Below, piece by piece: positions 18,254 to 26,923 of a DNA stretch of 64,000 bases (within the stretch, counting starts at the first letter, position 1; each line of letters begins with the position of its first letter). The stretch lies in assembly GCF_900188155.1 (NCBI RefSeq), contig NZ_FZOG01000001.1:891104-955103 (forward strand), given 5' to 3'. Source of the DNA: Pseudomonas segetis. GTDB lineage: Bacteria > Pseudomonadota > Gammaproteobacteria > Pseudomonadales > Pseudomonadaceae. A model generated the notes under the pieces. It made no database searches and had not been told where the DNA came from. It saw only the letters and a program-made list of their open reading frames with translations. The translations under genes and the position numbers were made by a program.

Positions 18254-20335
18254 ATGACTACCAAGGTTAACAAGACAGCCGGGGCACCTGCTGCGGAGGG
18301 CTTCACGCCGACGATTAGAAGTCACTTGGGCTTCACAGCTCTTTGTGCCGTGGCGCTATTGGTTATCTATGCGTTATTGCGCGTGGCGCTGTTGGTCTAC
18401 AACCGCGAATTGATTGACGATGCGCCGGTTTCCAGTTTCATCGAAGCGTTTTACAACGGTTTGCGTTTCGATCTTCGCCTGGTTGTATATGCCTGTGCGC
18501 CATTGCTGTTGTCACTGCTCAGCGTTAAAGCCATGGCTGCCCGTGGATTTCATCGTGTCTGGTTGACCTTCTTCGCCAGTGTGACCTTGTTCCTGGGGAT
18601 TACCGAACTGGATTTCTACCGGGAGTTTCACCAGCGCTTGAACAGCCTGGTTTTCCAGTACTTCCAGGAAGACACCAAGACCGTCATGAGCATGATCTGG
18701 AACGGCTTTCCAGTCGCGCGCTACTTGATCGCCTGGGCGGTTGCGACCTGGCTGCTGGCCAAGCTGTTCAAAGCATTGGACCTGCTCAGCCGGCCGAAAA
18801 CACCGACCCGCAGCGATGCATCGGCTCCAGCCTGGTATCTTCGCGGTTCGGTATTTGTTGTCTGCTTGCTGATTGCAGTTGTCGCCGCTCGTGGCCACCT
18901 GCGCCAGGGCCCGCCATTGCGTTGGGGCGATGCCTATACCACTGAATCGATGTTCGCTAACCAACTTGGCCTCAATGGCACGCTGACCTTGACGTCTGCT
19001 GCAATGGCCAGCTTCTCTTCGCATCGCGACAACGCATGGAAATCAACCATGCCGGATGAGGAAGCGTTGGCAACAGTGCGCAAAATGCTACTGACCCCGC
19101 ATGACAAGCTGGTCGATGCCGATACCGCGGCAATCCGCCGTGACTTCACCCCGCCAGTGGAGAACACCCTGCCAGTCAAAAACGTGGTGGTCATCCTTTT
19201 GGAAAGCTTTGCTGGCCACTTTGTCGGCGCGCTTGGTGCACCAGGCAACATCACGCCCTATTTTGACAAATTGGCAGAGGAGGGCGTGCTGTTCGATCGC
19301 TTCTTCTCCAATGGCACCCATACCCATCAGGGCATGTTTGCGACCATGGCCTGTTTCCCTAACCTGCCAAGTTTTGAATACCTGATGCGCACACCAGAAG
19401 GCGCGCACCAGTTTTCAGGGTTGCCACAGTTGCTCAGTGCCCGCGGCTATGACGATCTCTATGTCTACAACGGTAATTTCCAGTGGGACAATCAGTCGGG
19501 GTTCTTCAGCAATCAGGGCATGAAGAATTTTATCGGTCGTGAAGACTTTGTTGATCCTGTCTATATGGACCCGACCTGGGGCGTTTCGGACCAGGACATG
19601 TTTGACCGTGGTGCCGCTGAACTGGAGCAGAGATTTTCCGGTAAGGACAAGCCGTTCTATGCCTTGCTGCAAAGCCTGTCCAACCACACGCCTTATGCCT
19701 TGCCCGAAGACTTGCCGGTTGAGCCTGTCACCGGTCACGGTTCTGCCGACCAACACCTGACCGCCATGCGTTATTCCGATTGGGCATTGGGTCAGTTCTT
19801 CGAAAAGGCGAAGAAGTCCAAGTACTACAAGGACACCTTGTTTGTAGTCGTTGGCGACCATGGTTGGGGCAGTGACGTGCAACTGACCGAAATGGACCTG
19901 TTCCGCTTCAATGTTCCCTTGCTCCTGATTGCACCCGGCATCCAGGAGAAATTTGGCAAGGTCAATCACAATGTGGGCACGCAGGTTGATGTTGTGCCCA
20001 CTATCATGGGCCGTCTCGGTGGCGAGGTGCGGCATCAATGCTGGGGGCGCGACCTGTTGAATTTGCCAGAAGGGGACCAGGGCATGGGTGTGATCAAGCC
20101 TTCGGGCGGTGAGCAGACCGTCGCAATAGTCACCCCTCAACGCATACTGATTCAGCCAAAGGGCTTTGAGCCTCGCCTCTATGAATACCAGTTGGGTGCC
20201 AAGCCGAGTGCGACCCGCCTGCATACTGATATAGACCCAATGCTGCAGAAGGATCTTGAAGCCTTTATCCAAACCGCAACCAAGAGTTTGCTTGATAACA
20301 GTGCCGGGGTAAAAGACAGCCTCAACCAGAAGTAA
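18254..20335 (+). CDS. LtaS/OpgB-like membrane sulfatase-fold transferase
   Basis: A 693-aa inner-membrane enzyme. Five transmembrane helices (about 26-48, 75-91, 103-118, 153-173, 196-212) precede a large periplasmic alkaline-phosphatase/sulfatase domain (about 300-640). Metal and nucleophile positions are recognisable: Glu317 in ILLESFAGH, the nucleophile threonine in SNGTHTHQG (Thr355 or Thr357), and VVGDHGWGSD. The family moves phosphoglycerol or phosphoethanolamine from phospholipids. In Gram-negatives the acceptors are periplasmic glucans, lipids or unknown, not lipoteichoic acid. It is single-gene, with a strong terminator after it. Confidence 0.8.
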   Translation: MTTKVNKTAGAPAAEGFTPTIRSHLGFTALCAVALLVIYALLRVALLVYNRELIDDAPVSSFIEAFYNGLRFDLRLVVYACAPLLLSLLSVKAMAARGFHRVWLTFFASVTLFLGITELDFYREFHQRLNSLVFQYFQEDTKTVMSMIWNGFPVARYLIAWAVATWLLAKLFKALDLLSRPKTPTRSDASAPAWYLRGSVFVVCLLIAVVAARGHLRQGPPLRWGDAYTTESMFANQLGLNGTLTLTSAAMASFSSHRDNAWKSTMPDEEALATVRKMLLTPHDKLVDADTAAIRRDFTPPVENTLPVKNVVVILLESFAGHFVGALGAPGNITPYFDKLAEEGVLFDRFFSNGTHTHQGMFATMACFPNLPSFEYLMRTPEGAHQFSGLPQLLSARGYDDLYVYNGNFQWDNQSGFFSNQGMKNFIGREDFVDPVYMDPTWGVSDQDMFDRGAAELEQRFSGKDKPFYALLQSLSNHTPYALPEDLPVEPVTGHGSADQHLTAMRYSDWALGQFFEKAKKSKYYKDTLFVVVGDHGWGSDVQLTEMDLFRFNVPLLLIAPGIQEKFGKVNHNVGTQVDVVPTIMGRLGGEVRHQCWGRDLLNLPEGDQGMGVIKPSGGEQTVAIVTPQRILIQPKGFEPRLYEYQLGAKPSATRLHTDIDPMLQKDLEAFIQTATKSLLDNSAGVKDSLNQK

Positions 20336-20353
20336 GCCACATGGGTTGAGCCG

Positions 20354-20386
20354 AAAGCCGCACACTGAATGTGCGGCTTTTTTTTG
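20354..20386 (+). terminator. Rho-independent terminator of the LtaS-like gene
   Basis: An 11-bp perfect stem AAAGCCGCACA / TGTGCGGCTTT with a 5-nt loop is followed by a run of eight Ts. Confidence 0.92.
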
Positions 20387-20592
20387 CCTGGCTGCCACTG
20401 GCCTTGGGTATTTTAGTGACCCGGCTGTAAGAATAGTTGTAGAGGTTTACTGCCTGTCAGTGCGGCATATCAGCCATTCGACAGGACATATTTTATTTGC
20501 GGGCACAATCCGCAGCCCGGTTATGCCATAAGTCCCGAGGTGGGAGATAAACCGCATTTCGCGAGACATGTCAGCATTCTGGGCTTCTAAAA

Positions 20593-22986
20593 ATGAATAA
20601 AAAACCCGAAACATGTACGGACGTACGCGTATTAATAATCGGTAGCGGCTTCGCCGGTCTTGGGCTTGCCATACAGTTGCAAAAAGCAGGCATCGACAAG
20701 TTCTTGATCCTGGAGAAGGCCGATGACGTAGGTGGTACTTGGCGTGACAACAGCTATCCAGGCGCGGCCTGTGATGTGCCGTCGCACCTCTACTCGTACT
20801 CGTTCGAACCCAAGTTGGACTGGACCCGTAAATTTGCTCCGCAAGCCGAGATCCACAGCTATATTCGCCATTGCACAGACAAGTATCAGTTGCGGCGCAA
20901 TATTCGTTTCAACAGTGAGGTCGCTGGCGCCGTTTATGAGGAACAAAACTCGGGGTGGCGAGTTAGCCTGGTCAGTGGCGAGCAGTTTTTTGCACAAGTA
21001 CTGGTCAGTGCCTGCGGCCAGTTGAATCAACCTGCATACCCTTCGATACCAGGGCGTGACAGCTTTACAGGCGAGGTTTTTCACTCGGCTCGCTGGCGCC
21101 ATGACATCGATTTGGCAGGCAAGCGCGTCGCGGTTGTAGGTACCGGGGCCTCAGCCATTCAGTTTGTGCCACAGATCCAGCCAAAAGTGGCTCGCCTGAC
21201 ACTGTTTCAGCGCTCCGCGGCCTATGTGATCAGCAAGCCTGATCGCGCCTACCGGCCTTGGGAGTTGGCGGTGATGGGGCGTTTTGGCTGGCTGCAGAAA
21301 GTGGATCGTTGTCTCAAATATATCCAGCATGAAGCACGTGCGCTGGCATTTGTATCATATCCGGCCCTGCTCAAGACCATGAGGTTTCGCTTTGAGCATG
21401 CGCTCGCCCGTAACATCAACAACCAGCAATTGCGCAAGCAGTTGGAGCCTGATTACCCCATGGGCTGCAAGCGCATTCTGATCAGCAACGATTACTACCC
21501 GGCGCTCGCCCAGGCCAATGTCGAGGTTGTCACCCAGGGGATCAAGGAAATCGCTGGCGATAAGGTTATTAGCGAAGACGGCGTGGCTTACCCCTGTGAT
21601 GTGCTGATTTACGGCACAGGCTTCACTGCTACCGATTTCCTGGCACCGATGAAAATAACCGGGCGCGATGGTCTGGACCTGAATCAGGCGTGGGCAGAGG
21701 GCGCCGAAGCCTATAAAGGCATCAGTGTCAGTGGTTTTCCGAACCTGTTTCTGCTGTACGGACCCAATACCAACCTGGGGCATAACTCGATCATTTATAT
21801 GCTCGAGAGCCAGTTTCGCTATGTGCTCGGCTGTATTGCAGCCCTGGACCGTTTCAACCTGACGGCGCTGGATGTGAAGCCGCTTGTGCAGCGTCGATTC
21901 AATAGCAAGGTGCAAAGCGCTATCCACCGTACGGTGTGGGATCAGGGGTGCACCAGCTGGTATCAGACTGCTTCTGGCAAGAACACCAATAACTGGCCGG
22001 GCTATACCTTCAGCTATCGATTTATTACACGGGCCCCGGACCTGCAGGATTATCACGTCACCCCTGAGCGCTTCACCCCACCAAGCGATGCCCAGCCTGT
22101 GTTGCGCTCGGTCTTGCGTGGCGTGTTGCGGCTGTTGTTTCGCAGCATCGTCAGGCCACCTGTACCTGTTGCACTGCAACGCGGGCTGGTGACAGCGCTG
22201 ACGATGGTGCACCTGGTTGAAACCGACGGCAGTCGCACCAAAGGCCAGATCGCTGGGCGTTCATGTGAGTGGTACAAGCCAAGCCAGGAAAGTGACTGCA
22301 TCATTCTATATTTGCACGGCGGTGCGTACCTCATCGGTGGCGCCCATACGCACCGGGCTATCTGTAAAACATTGATGAGCACCGCACAGGTTCAACTCTG
22401 CGCATTGAATTACCGGTTAGCGCCGGAGCATCCGTTTCCGGCTGCCCGTGATGATGCTGTGGCTGCGTACCAAGCGTTGCTCGAGCAGGGTTTTGCGCCC
22501 AGTAAAATCGTTATTGCGGGCGATTCAGCAGGCGCAAACCTGGCCCTGGTCACCGCTTTGCGTCTGCGCGATCTTGGGCTTGCGTTGCCCAGCGCCCTGG
22601 TTTGCTTGTCGCCTCTGACGGACTTCAGCCTTGCCCAGTTGCATGAGCCTGAAGGGGGCGACCCGATGCTCAGTCATGCATGGCTGGAGCAATCAAGACG
22701 TGATTTTCTGCCCAGCCAGATAGACCCGCAGGACCCGTCTGTCTCTCCAGCCTTTGCTGATTTAACTGGCTTGCCACCGATATTGATTCAGGTGGCGGAG
22801 CAAGAGCTGTTACTCAATGACAGCTTGCGTTTTGAGCAGCGCGCCAAGCAGGCTGGCTTGGATGTACGGCTAGAGTTTTACCCAGGCGTCTGGCATGTAT
22901 TTCAAGCCCATGCTGGTTTACTCAAGGTATCCGACTACGCACTTGCGCAGGTTGTCAGTTTCATACGCGAAAAGGGGCTTTCATGA
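20593..22986 (+). CDS. Fusion: Baeyer-Villiger-type flavin monooxygenase + HSL-family alpha/beta hydrolase
   Basis: A 797-aa two-domain enzyme. Residues 1 to about 500 are a class B flavoprotein monooxygenase: FAD motif GSGFAG (17-22), GGTWRDNSYPGAACD, NADPH motif GTGASA (183-188), and a Baeyer-Villiger fingerprint FTGEVFHSARW with His164 and Trp168; the usual following Pro/Asp is Arg. From about 530 to the end is a hormone-sensitive-lipase-type esterase: oxyanion HGGAY (His575), nucleophile Ser645 in GDSAGAN, and His768 near the C-terminus. The catalytic acid is probably the Glu in AEQELLL. Insertion of oxygen next to a ketone followed by ester or lactone hydrolysis in one polypeptide is inferred. 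It is coupled to the downstream SDR by ATGA. Confidence 0.85.
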   Translation: MNKKPETCTDVRVLIIGSGFAGLGLAIQLQKAGIDKFLILEKADDVGGTWRDNSYPGAACDVPSHLYSYSFEPKLDWTRKFAPQAEIHSYIRHCTDKYQLRRNIRFNSEVAGAVYEEQNSGWRVSLVSGEQFFAQVLVSACGQLNQPAYPSIPGRDSFTGEVFHSARWRHDIDLAGKRVAVVGTGASAIQFVPQIQPKVARLTLFQRSAAYVISKPDRAYRPWELAVMGRFGWLQKVDRCLKYIQHEARALAFVSYPALLKTMRFRFEHALARNINNQQLRKQLEPDYPMGCKRILISNDYYPALAQANVEVVTQGIKEIAGDKVISEDGVAYPCDVLIYGTGFTATDFLAPMKITGRDGLDLNQAWAEGAEAYKGISVSGFPNLFLLYGPNTNLGHNSIIYMLESQFRYVLGCIAALDRFNLTALDVKPLVQRRFNSKVQSAIHRTVWDQGCTSWYQTASGKNTNNWPGYTFSYRFITRAPDLQDYHVTPERFTPPSDAQPVLRSVLRGVLRLLFRSIVRPPVPVALQRGLVTALTMVHLVETDGSRTKGQIAGRSCEWYKPSQESDCIILYLHGGAYLIGGAHTHRAICKTLMSTAQVQLCALNYRLAPEHPFPAARDDAVAAYQALLEQGFAPSKIVIAGDSAGANLALVTALRLRDLGLALPSALVCLSPLTDFSLAQLHEPEGGDPMLSHAWLEQSRRDFLPSQIDPQDPSVSPAFADLTGLPPILIQVAEQELLLNDSLRFEQRAKQAGLDVRLEFYPGVWHVFQAHAGLLKVSDYALAQVVSFIREKGLS

Positions 22987-23747
22987 ACAATAATATCCTG
23001 ATCACAGGTGCCGCTTCGGGTATTGGCGCGGCTACTGCGCGGTTGTTCCATGCGCGCGGATGGCAGGTTGGCTTGCTGGATATCAATACCGAAGCGCTGG
23101 CCGATCTGGCTACCGAACTCGGTGGTTGCTGGTATCGCCAACTGGATGTTACCGATATTGCCGAGGTCAAGGCCTCACTGGCTGAGTTTTGCGCAAAAAA
23201 TGATGGCCAGCTCCAATTGTTGTTCAACTGTGCAGGCATATTGCGATTTGGCTATTTCGAAGAAATCGAACATGCCGAGCATGTCCGCATCATGCAGATA
23301 AATGTATTGGGTGTTTGTAACATGACCCACGCCGCATTCCCTTACCTGAAGGCAGCACGCACTGGGCAAGTGATCAACATGGGGTCGGCATCCGGGCTTT
23401 ATGGTGTGCCAGAAATGGCAACCTATTCGGCCTCGAAGTTTGCCATTCGTGGTTTTACCGAGGCATTGGAGCTGGAGTGGGCTCGTCATGGGATCAAGGT
23501 AGCAGACCTGATGCCTCCCTTTGTGAATACCCCAATGGTCAGCAGTCAGCAGCATGTGCCGGCAAGCTTGTTGCGCATGGGGGTTAACCTGCAGGCCAGC
23601 GAAATAGCCGATGCAGTTTGGCGGCAAGTCGATAGCCATGCTGTACATCAACCGATCAGCCTGCAATTTAAGTTGATGTACTGGGCAGGTCAGGTTTCGC
23701 CGGCATGGCTCACGCGTTTGAGTATGCGCTGGTTGAGCCGTCGATAG
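22983..23747 (+). CDS. SDR family alcohol/ketone oxidoreductase
   Basis: A 254-aa classical SDR: TGAASGIG at 8-15, NCAG at 82-85, and catalytic Tyr148 and Lys152 (YSASK) with the Ser in GSASG near 135-137. The start overlaps the monooxygenase-hydrolase stop by four bases, so the two genes are co-translated. The context suggests it oxidises a secondary alcohol to the ketone used by the monooxygenase, or handles the released alcohol. That is inference. Confidence 0.85.
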   Translation: MNNNILITGAASGIGAATARLFHARGWQVGLLDINTEALADLATELGGCWYRQLDVTDIAEVKASLAEFCAKNDGQLQLLFNCAGILRFGYFEEIEHAEHVRIMQINVLGVCNMTHAAFPYLKAARTGQVINMGSASGLYGVPEMATYSASKFAIRGFTEALELEWARHGIKVADLMPPFVNTPMVSSQQHVPASLLRMGVNLQASEIADAVWRQVDSHAVHQPISLQFKLMYWAGQVSPAWLTRLSMRWLSRR

Positions 23748-23763
23748 GGCGCCTGCATCATAG

Positions 23764-23791
23764 GCCCGAGCGTTCAGCAGCGTGCTCGGGC
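23764..23791 (+). terminator. Possible terminator after the SDR
   Basis: An 8-bp stem GCCCGAGC / GCTCGGGC with a 12-nt loop lies 17 bp after the SDR stop. It lacks an adjacent T-run, so it is a weak or Rho-assisted terminator at best. Confidence 0.4.
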
Positions 23792-24095
23792 TGCAATGGA
23801 AATGTCACAAGCTATAAGCAAAGCATGCACAATTTTTTTTACGGCGCTATTCTGCATACAGACGCGTGCAGATAAAACATCATCAGTGGTGTGTAACGGA
23901 AGGAGGACCATTGCACTCAATAACGCAGCGTCTTCAGGTTTTGGTCTCATGCCAAGCCTATGACACATCAGTCAGGACCTAGTTTGCACTTTGTTGATAC
24001 TCGGGCGACACGCTATTAGGTGTCGCGACACCGCTGAAGTCCAAGCGGTTGCAATGGAAGAGCAGCATCCAACCATCGCCTGAGGAGTTCGTATC
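23792..24095. other. Intergenic region upstream of rraB
   Basis: About 300 bp. It contains a possible 23-codon leader reading frame with TTG start (23911-23982) behind AAGGAGGA. It also holds nested inverted repeats GCGACAC / GTGTCGC and the palindrome GTGTCGCGACAC (24005-24031). Otherwise nothing is recognised. Confidence 0.35.
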
Positions 24096-24443
24096 ATGAG
24101 CATAGTCATGCAAGATGATGTCAGCAGCAATGTCCTAAAGCGCATGAAAGAAGGTGGTTTTGATTTCGCGCGCTTTCATCCCATCGAGTTCTACGCCATT
24201 TTTCCCGACGAGGAACGGGCTCGCATGGCGGCTACAAATTTTCGTGGTGAATCGCTCAATGCCCAAGTCACACCCCGTGAAGATGGTGCCTGGCATTTAC
24301 AGGTCAGCAAGGTAATGTTCGCGACCTACTACGGCATTGGTGATTTTGAGCAGGATCTGGGCTCCGTGGTTCACCCCTTGGGTGGGAAACTTGAGGGTTG
24401 GGGCGTAACCCAAGAGCGCAAGGACCTGTTGCCGGTCGGTTGA
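24096..24443 (+). CDS. rraB: Ribonuclease E inhibitor RraB-family protein
   Basis: A 115-aa small acidic protein matching the RraB family over its length: an N-terminal helix around NVLKRMKEGGFDF, a central HPIEFYAIFPDEERA and a C-terminal GWGVTQERK region. In E. coli RraB binds the C-terminal half of RNase E and modulates RNA turnover; whether this holds in this organism is not shown. The ATG has GAGGAG 8 nt upstream. The amidotransferase gene starts 117 bp downstream on the same strand. Confidence 0.7.
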   Translation: MSIVMQDDVSSNVLKRMKEGGFDFARFHPIEFYAIFPDEERARMAATNFRGESLNAQVTPREDGAWHLQVSKVMFATYYGIGDFEQDLGSVVHPLGGKLEGWGVTQERKDLLPVG

Positions 24444-24559
24444 CCCAGGCAATGCATGCCGGCCAACAGCTGTCGGCTGGCGTGCACCTCAAGCATCTTT
24501 TCGCGATACCTGTCGACCTCCGACGCGCTTATGCGCGAGACTGGCACAACGGAGGCCAT

Positions 24560-25294
24560 ATGACTGATATTCTGATTATTACCCACATCGACTACTGCAC
24601 GCCGGGCCATCTGGCAAAGGTGCTCGATGACGCGCAACTGTCGTTCACCGAGTTGCGGGCAGACCTTAACCAGCTGGAAGGCTACGACCTGGACAGGCCC
24701 AAGGCCGTGGCCATCATGGGTGGGCCAATGAGCGTCAATGACCCATTGCCTTGGCTGCAGGTTGAAATCAACGCGCTGAAGCACTTTATCAGCCGTGATA
24801 TTCCGCTGCTTGGCCACTGCCTGGGCGGCCAGTTGCTGGCTAAGGCTCTAGGTGCGCAAGTCAGCAAGATGGCTTATACCGAAAGTGGCTGGCAAGCCAT
24901 GGACGTCGTTGCAGGTGCTGAGCAAAGCCCGTGGCTGGCACACCTTCCTGACGACTTTGATATTTTCCAGTGGCACGGCGATACCTTTGCTCTGCCTGAA
25001 GGAGCCCAGCCGCTATTGTCTAATCGCTGGTGCGCTAACCAGGCGTTTTCTTGGGGCGATAAGATCCTGGCATTGCAGGGGCATCCAGAAATGACCGCAG
25101 AACTGGTCCGCCAATGGTTGCATGACTGGTCGCATTTGCTCGATGCCAGCCAGCCCAGCCAGCAGTCGTGCGAAGTCATGCTGGACAAGCTTGATGACAA
25201 GGTTGGGGCATTGAACCAGGTTGCCGAGGGCTTCTATCGCCACTGGTTGAGCCAGGCGCCCGAACTTTACGCTCGGCTGAACGGTCTGAGTTAA
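24560..25294 (+). CDS. Class I glutamine amidotransferase-like protein
   Basis: A 244-aa GATase1 domain with an intact triad: nucleophile Cys87 (GHCLGGQ), His175 and Glu177 (QGHPEM). The family liberates ammonia from glutamine, or in the gamma-glutamyl-hydrolase-like branch cleaves gamma-glutamyl amides. No synthetase domain is fused. ATG 24560 has GGAGG 4 nt upstream. It lies 217 bp before the ATP-grasp gene of the Anbu set on the same strand. An amide-donating role to that set is possible but unproven. Confidence 0.85.
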   Translation: MTDILIITHIDYCTPGHLAKVLDDAQLSFTELRADLNQLEGYDLDRPKAVAIMGGPMSVNDPLPWLQVEINALKHFISRDIPLLGHCLGGQLLAKALGAQVSKMAYTESGWQAMDVVAGAEQSPWLAHLPDDFDIFQWHGDTFALPEGAQPLLSNRWCANQAFSWGDKILALQGHPEMTAELVRQWLHDWSHLLDASQPSQQSCEVMLDKLDDKVGALNQVAEGFYRHWLSQAPELYARLNGLS

Positions 25295-25511
25295 AGAGCT
25301 GAAGCTGTCTATATTTAAATAAGTAGGGGAGATAAAGAATAAATTGAAGATGCTTCGCCTTGGCGCAGGACATGCCGGGGCACTTGATGCGTTGCACTAT
25401 TTCGGTGCCTGATATTTTCGGTTGTTAAATAACTATCTGATTTACAACAAAAATATCATGTGGCTCGGGCTTTGCAACGTGATGGAACATATGGGTGACA
25501 AGGAGTTAGGC

Positions 25512-26921
25512 ATGACCCACACCTTTTATGATGAGATGTACTTGGCCAATGGTGAGTGCCGTTCTCATTACCGGGAGTTTACCCGTTGGCTGGCAGATAC
25601 CCCCAGTGATCTGCTGGCGCAGAGACGGCGCGAAGCAGATCTGCTGTTTCACCGCGCAGGTATTACCTTCACGCTCTATGGTGATGATCAGGGCACCGAG
25701 CGACTGATTCCATTCGACATTATTCCCCGTAGTATCCCAGCCAGCGAATGGCGCATTGTCGAGCGTGGGTGCATCCAGCGGGTGCAGGCGCTCAACCTGT
25801 TCCTGACCGATATTTATCACGACCAGCGCATTCTCAAGGCAGGCATCATTCCGCCCGAGCAAGTACTTGCCAACGAAGGTTACCAGTTGGCGATGCAAGG
25901 ACTCGATCTGCACCGCAATATCTACTCGCATATCTCCGGCGTTGACCTTGTGCGCGACGGTGATGGCAGTTACTACGTGCTTGAAGACAACCTGCGTACG
26001 CCAAGTGGTGTGAGCTATATGCTCGAAGACCGCAAGATGATGATGCGACTGTTTCCTGAGTTGTTTGCAGCCCAGCGGGTCGCACCCATCAATCATTACC
26101 CGGACATGCTGCTTGATACGCTGAAGTCATCTAGTCCGATGGAAAATCCAACGGTGGTTGTGCTGACACCTGGACGATTCAACAGTGCCTACTTCGAACA
26201 TGCGTTTCTGGCCCGCGAGATGGGGGTCGAGTTGGTCCAGGGAGCCGATTTGTTCGTGCGCGACGACAAGGTTTACATGCGCACCACTGCTGGCGCGAAA
26301 CCCGTTGACGTGATTTATCGCCGCCTTGATGACGCTTTCCTTGACCCGCTGGCCTTCAACCCCGATTCCATGCTGGGCGTGCCGGGACTGCTGGCAAGCT
26401 ATCGCTCGGGCAATGTGGTATTGGCCAATGCGGTGGGCACTGGGGTCGCGGACGATAAATCAATCTATCCGTACGTTGATGAAATGATCCGTTTCTACCT
26501 GGCAGAGGAGCCTATCCTTAAGAATGTGCCGACCTGGCAGTGCCGCAAGCCCAAGGACTTGTCACATGTGCTGGCCAACCTGCCTGACTTGGTCGTGAAG
26601 GAGACGCAAGGCTCGGGCGGCTACGGCATGCTGGTCGGGCCTGCCTCAACCAAGGCCCAGATCGAAGAGTTCCGCGCACGCTTGATTGCCCGGCCTGAGG
26701 CCTACATCGCCCAGCCAACCTTGTCCTTGTCGACCTGTCCGACCTTTGTTGAAAACGGCATCGCGCCGCGGCATATCGATTTGCGACCCTTTGTATTGTC
26801 AGGTCGGGAAACCCGTCTTGTACCCGGAGGATTAACCCGCGTGGCCCTGCGAGAGGGCTCGCTGGTGGTCAATTCCTCGCAAGGTGGCGGAACCAAAGAC
26901 ACATGGATAGTGGGGGACTAA
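25512..26921 (+). CDS. Circularly permuted ATP-grasp protein (first gene of the Anbu set)
   Basis: A 469-aa circularly permuted ATP-grasp type 2 enzyme. The family is recognised by FDIIPRSIPASEWRIVERG, GVDLVRDGDGSYYVLEDNLRTPSG (key D, D, LEDN, R) and the C-terminal VVKETQGSGGYGMLVG and LRPFVL segments. ATP-grasp enzymes join a carboxylate to an amine through an acylphosphate; the substrates here are unknown. ATG 25512 is selected because AGGAG is 6 nt upstream and the length matches the usual 470 residues. The alpha-E gene starts 3 nt after the stop. Confidence 0.9.
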   Translation: MTHTFYDEMYLANGECRSHYREFTRWLADTPSDLLAQRRREADLLFHRAGITFTLYGDDQGTERLIPFDIIPRSIPASEWRIVERGCIQRVQALNLFLTDIYHDQRILKAGIIPPEQVLANEGYQLAMQGLDLHRNIYSHISGVDLVRDGDGSYYVLEDNLRTPSGVSYMLEDRKMMMRLFPELFAAQRVAPINHYPDMLLDTLKSSSPMENPTVVVLTPGRFNSAYFEHAFLAREMGVELVQGADLFVRDDKVYMRTTAGAKPVDVIYRRLDDAFLDPLAFNPDSMLGVPGLLASYRSGNVVLANAVGTGVADDKSIYPYVDEMIRFYLAEEPILKNVPTWQCRKPKDLSHVLANLPDLVVKETQGSGGYGMLVGPASTKAQIEEFRARLIARPEAYIAQPTLSLSTCPTFVENGIAPRHIDLRPFVLSGRETRLVPGGLTRVALREGSLVVNSSQGGGTKDTWIVGD

Positions 26922-26923
26922 TT

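Noticed and set aside
19415..20398. A 327-codon minus-strand frame opposite the LtaS-like gene
   Set aside because: Antisense to a well-supported gene, runs across its terminator, and has no recognisable domain.
21355..22212. A 285-codon minus-strand frame opposite the monooxygenase-esterase fusion
   Set aside because: No motif or ribosome site; it crosses the domain boundary of a supported gene.
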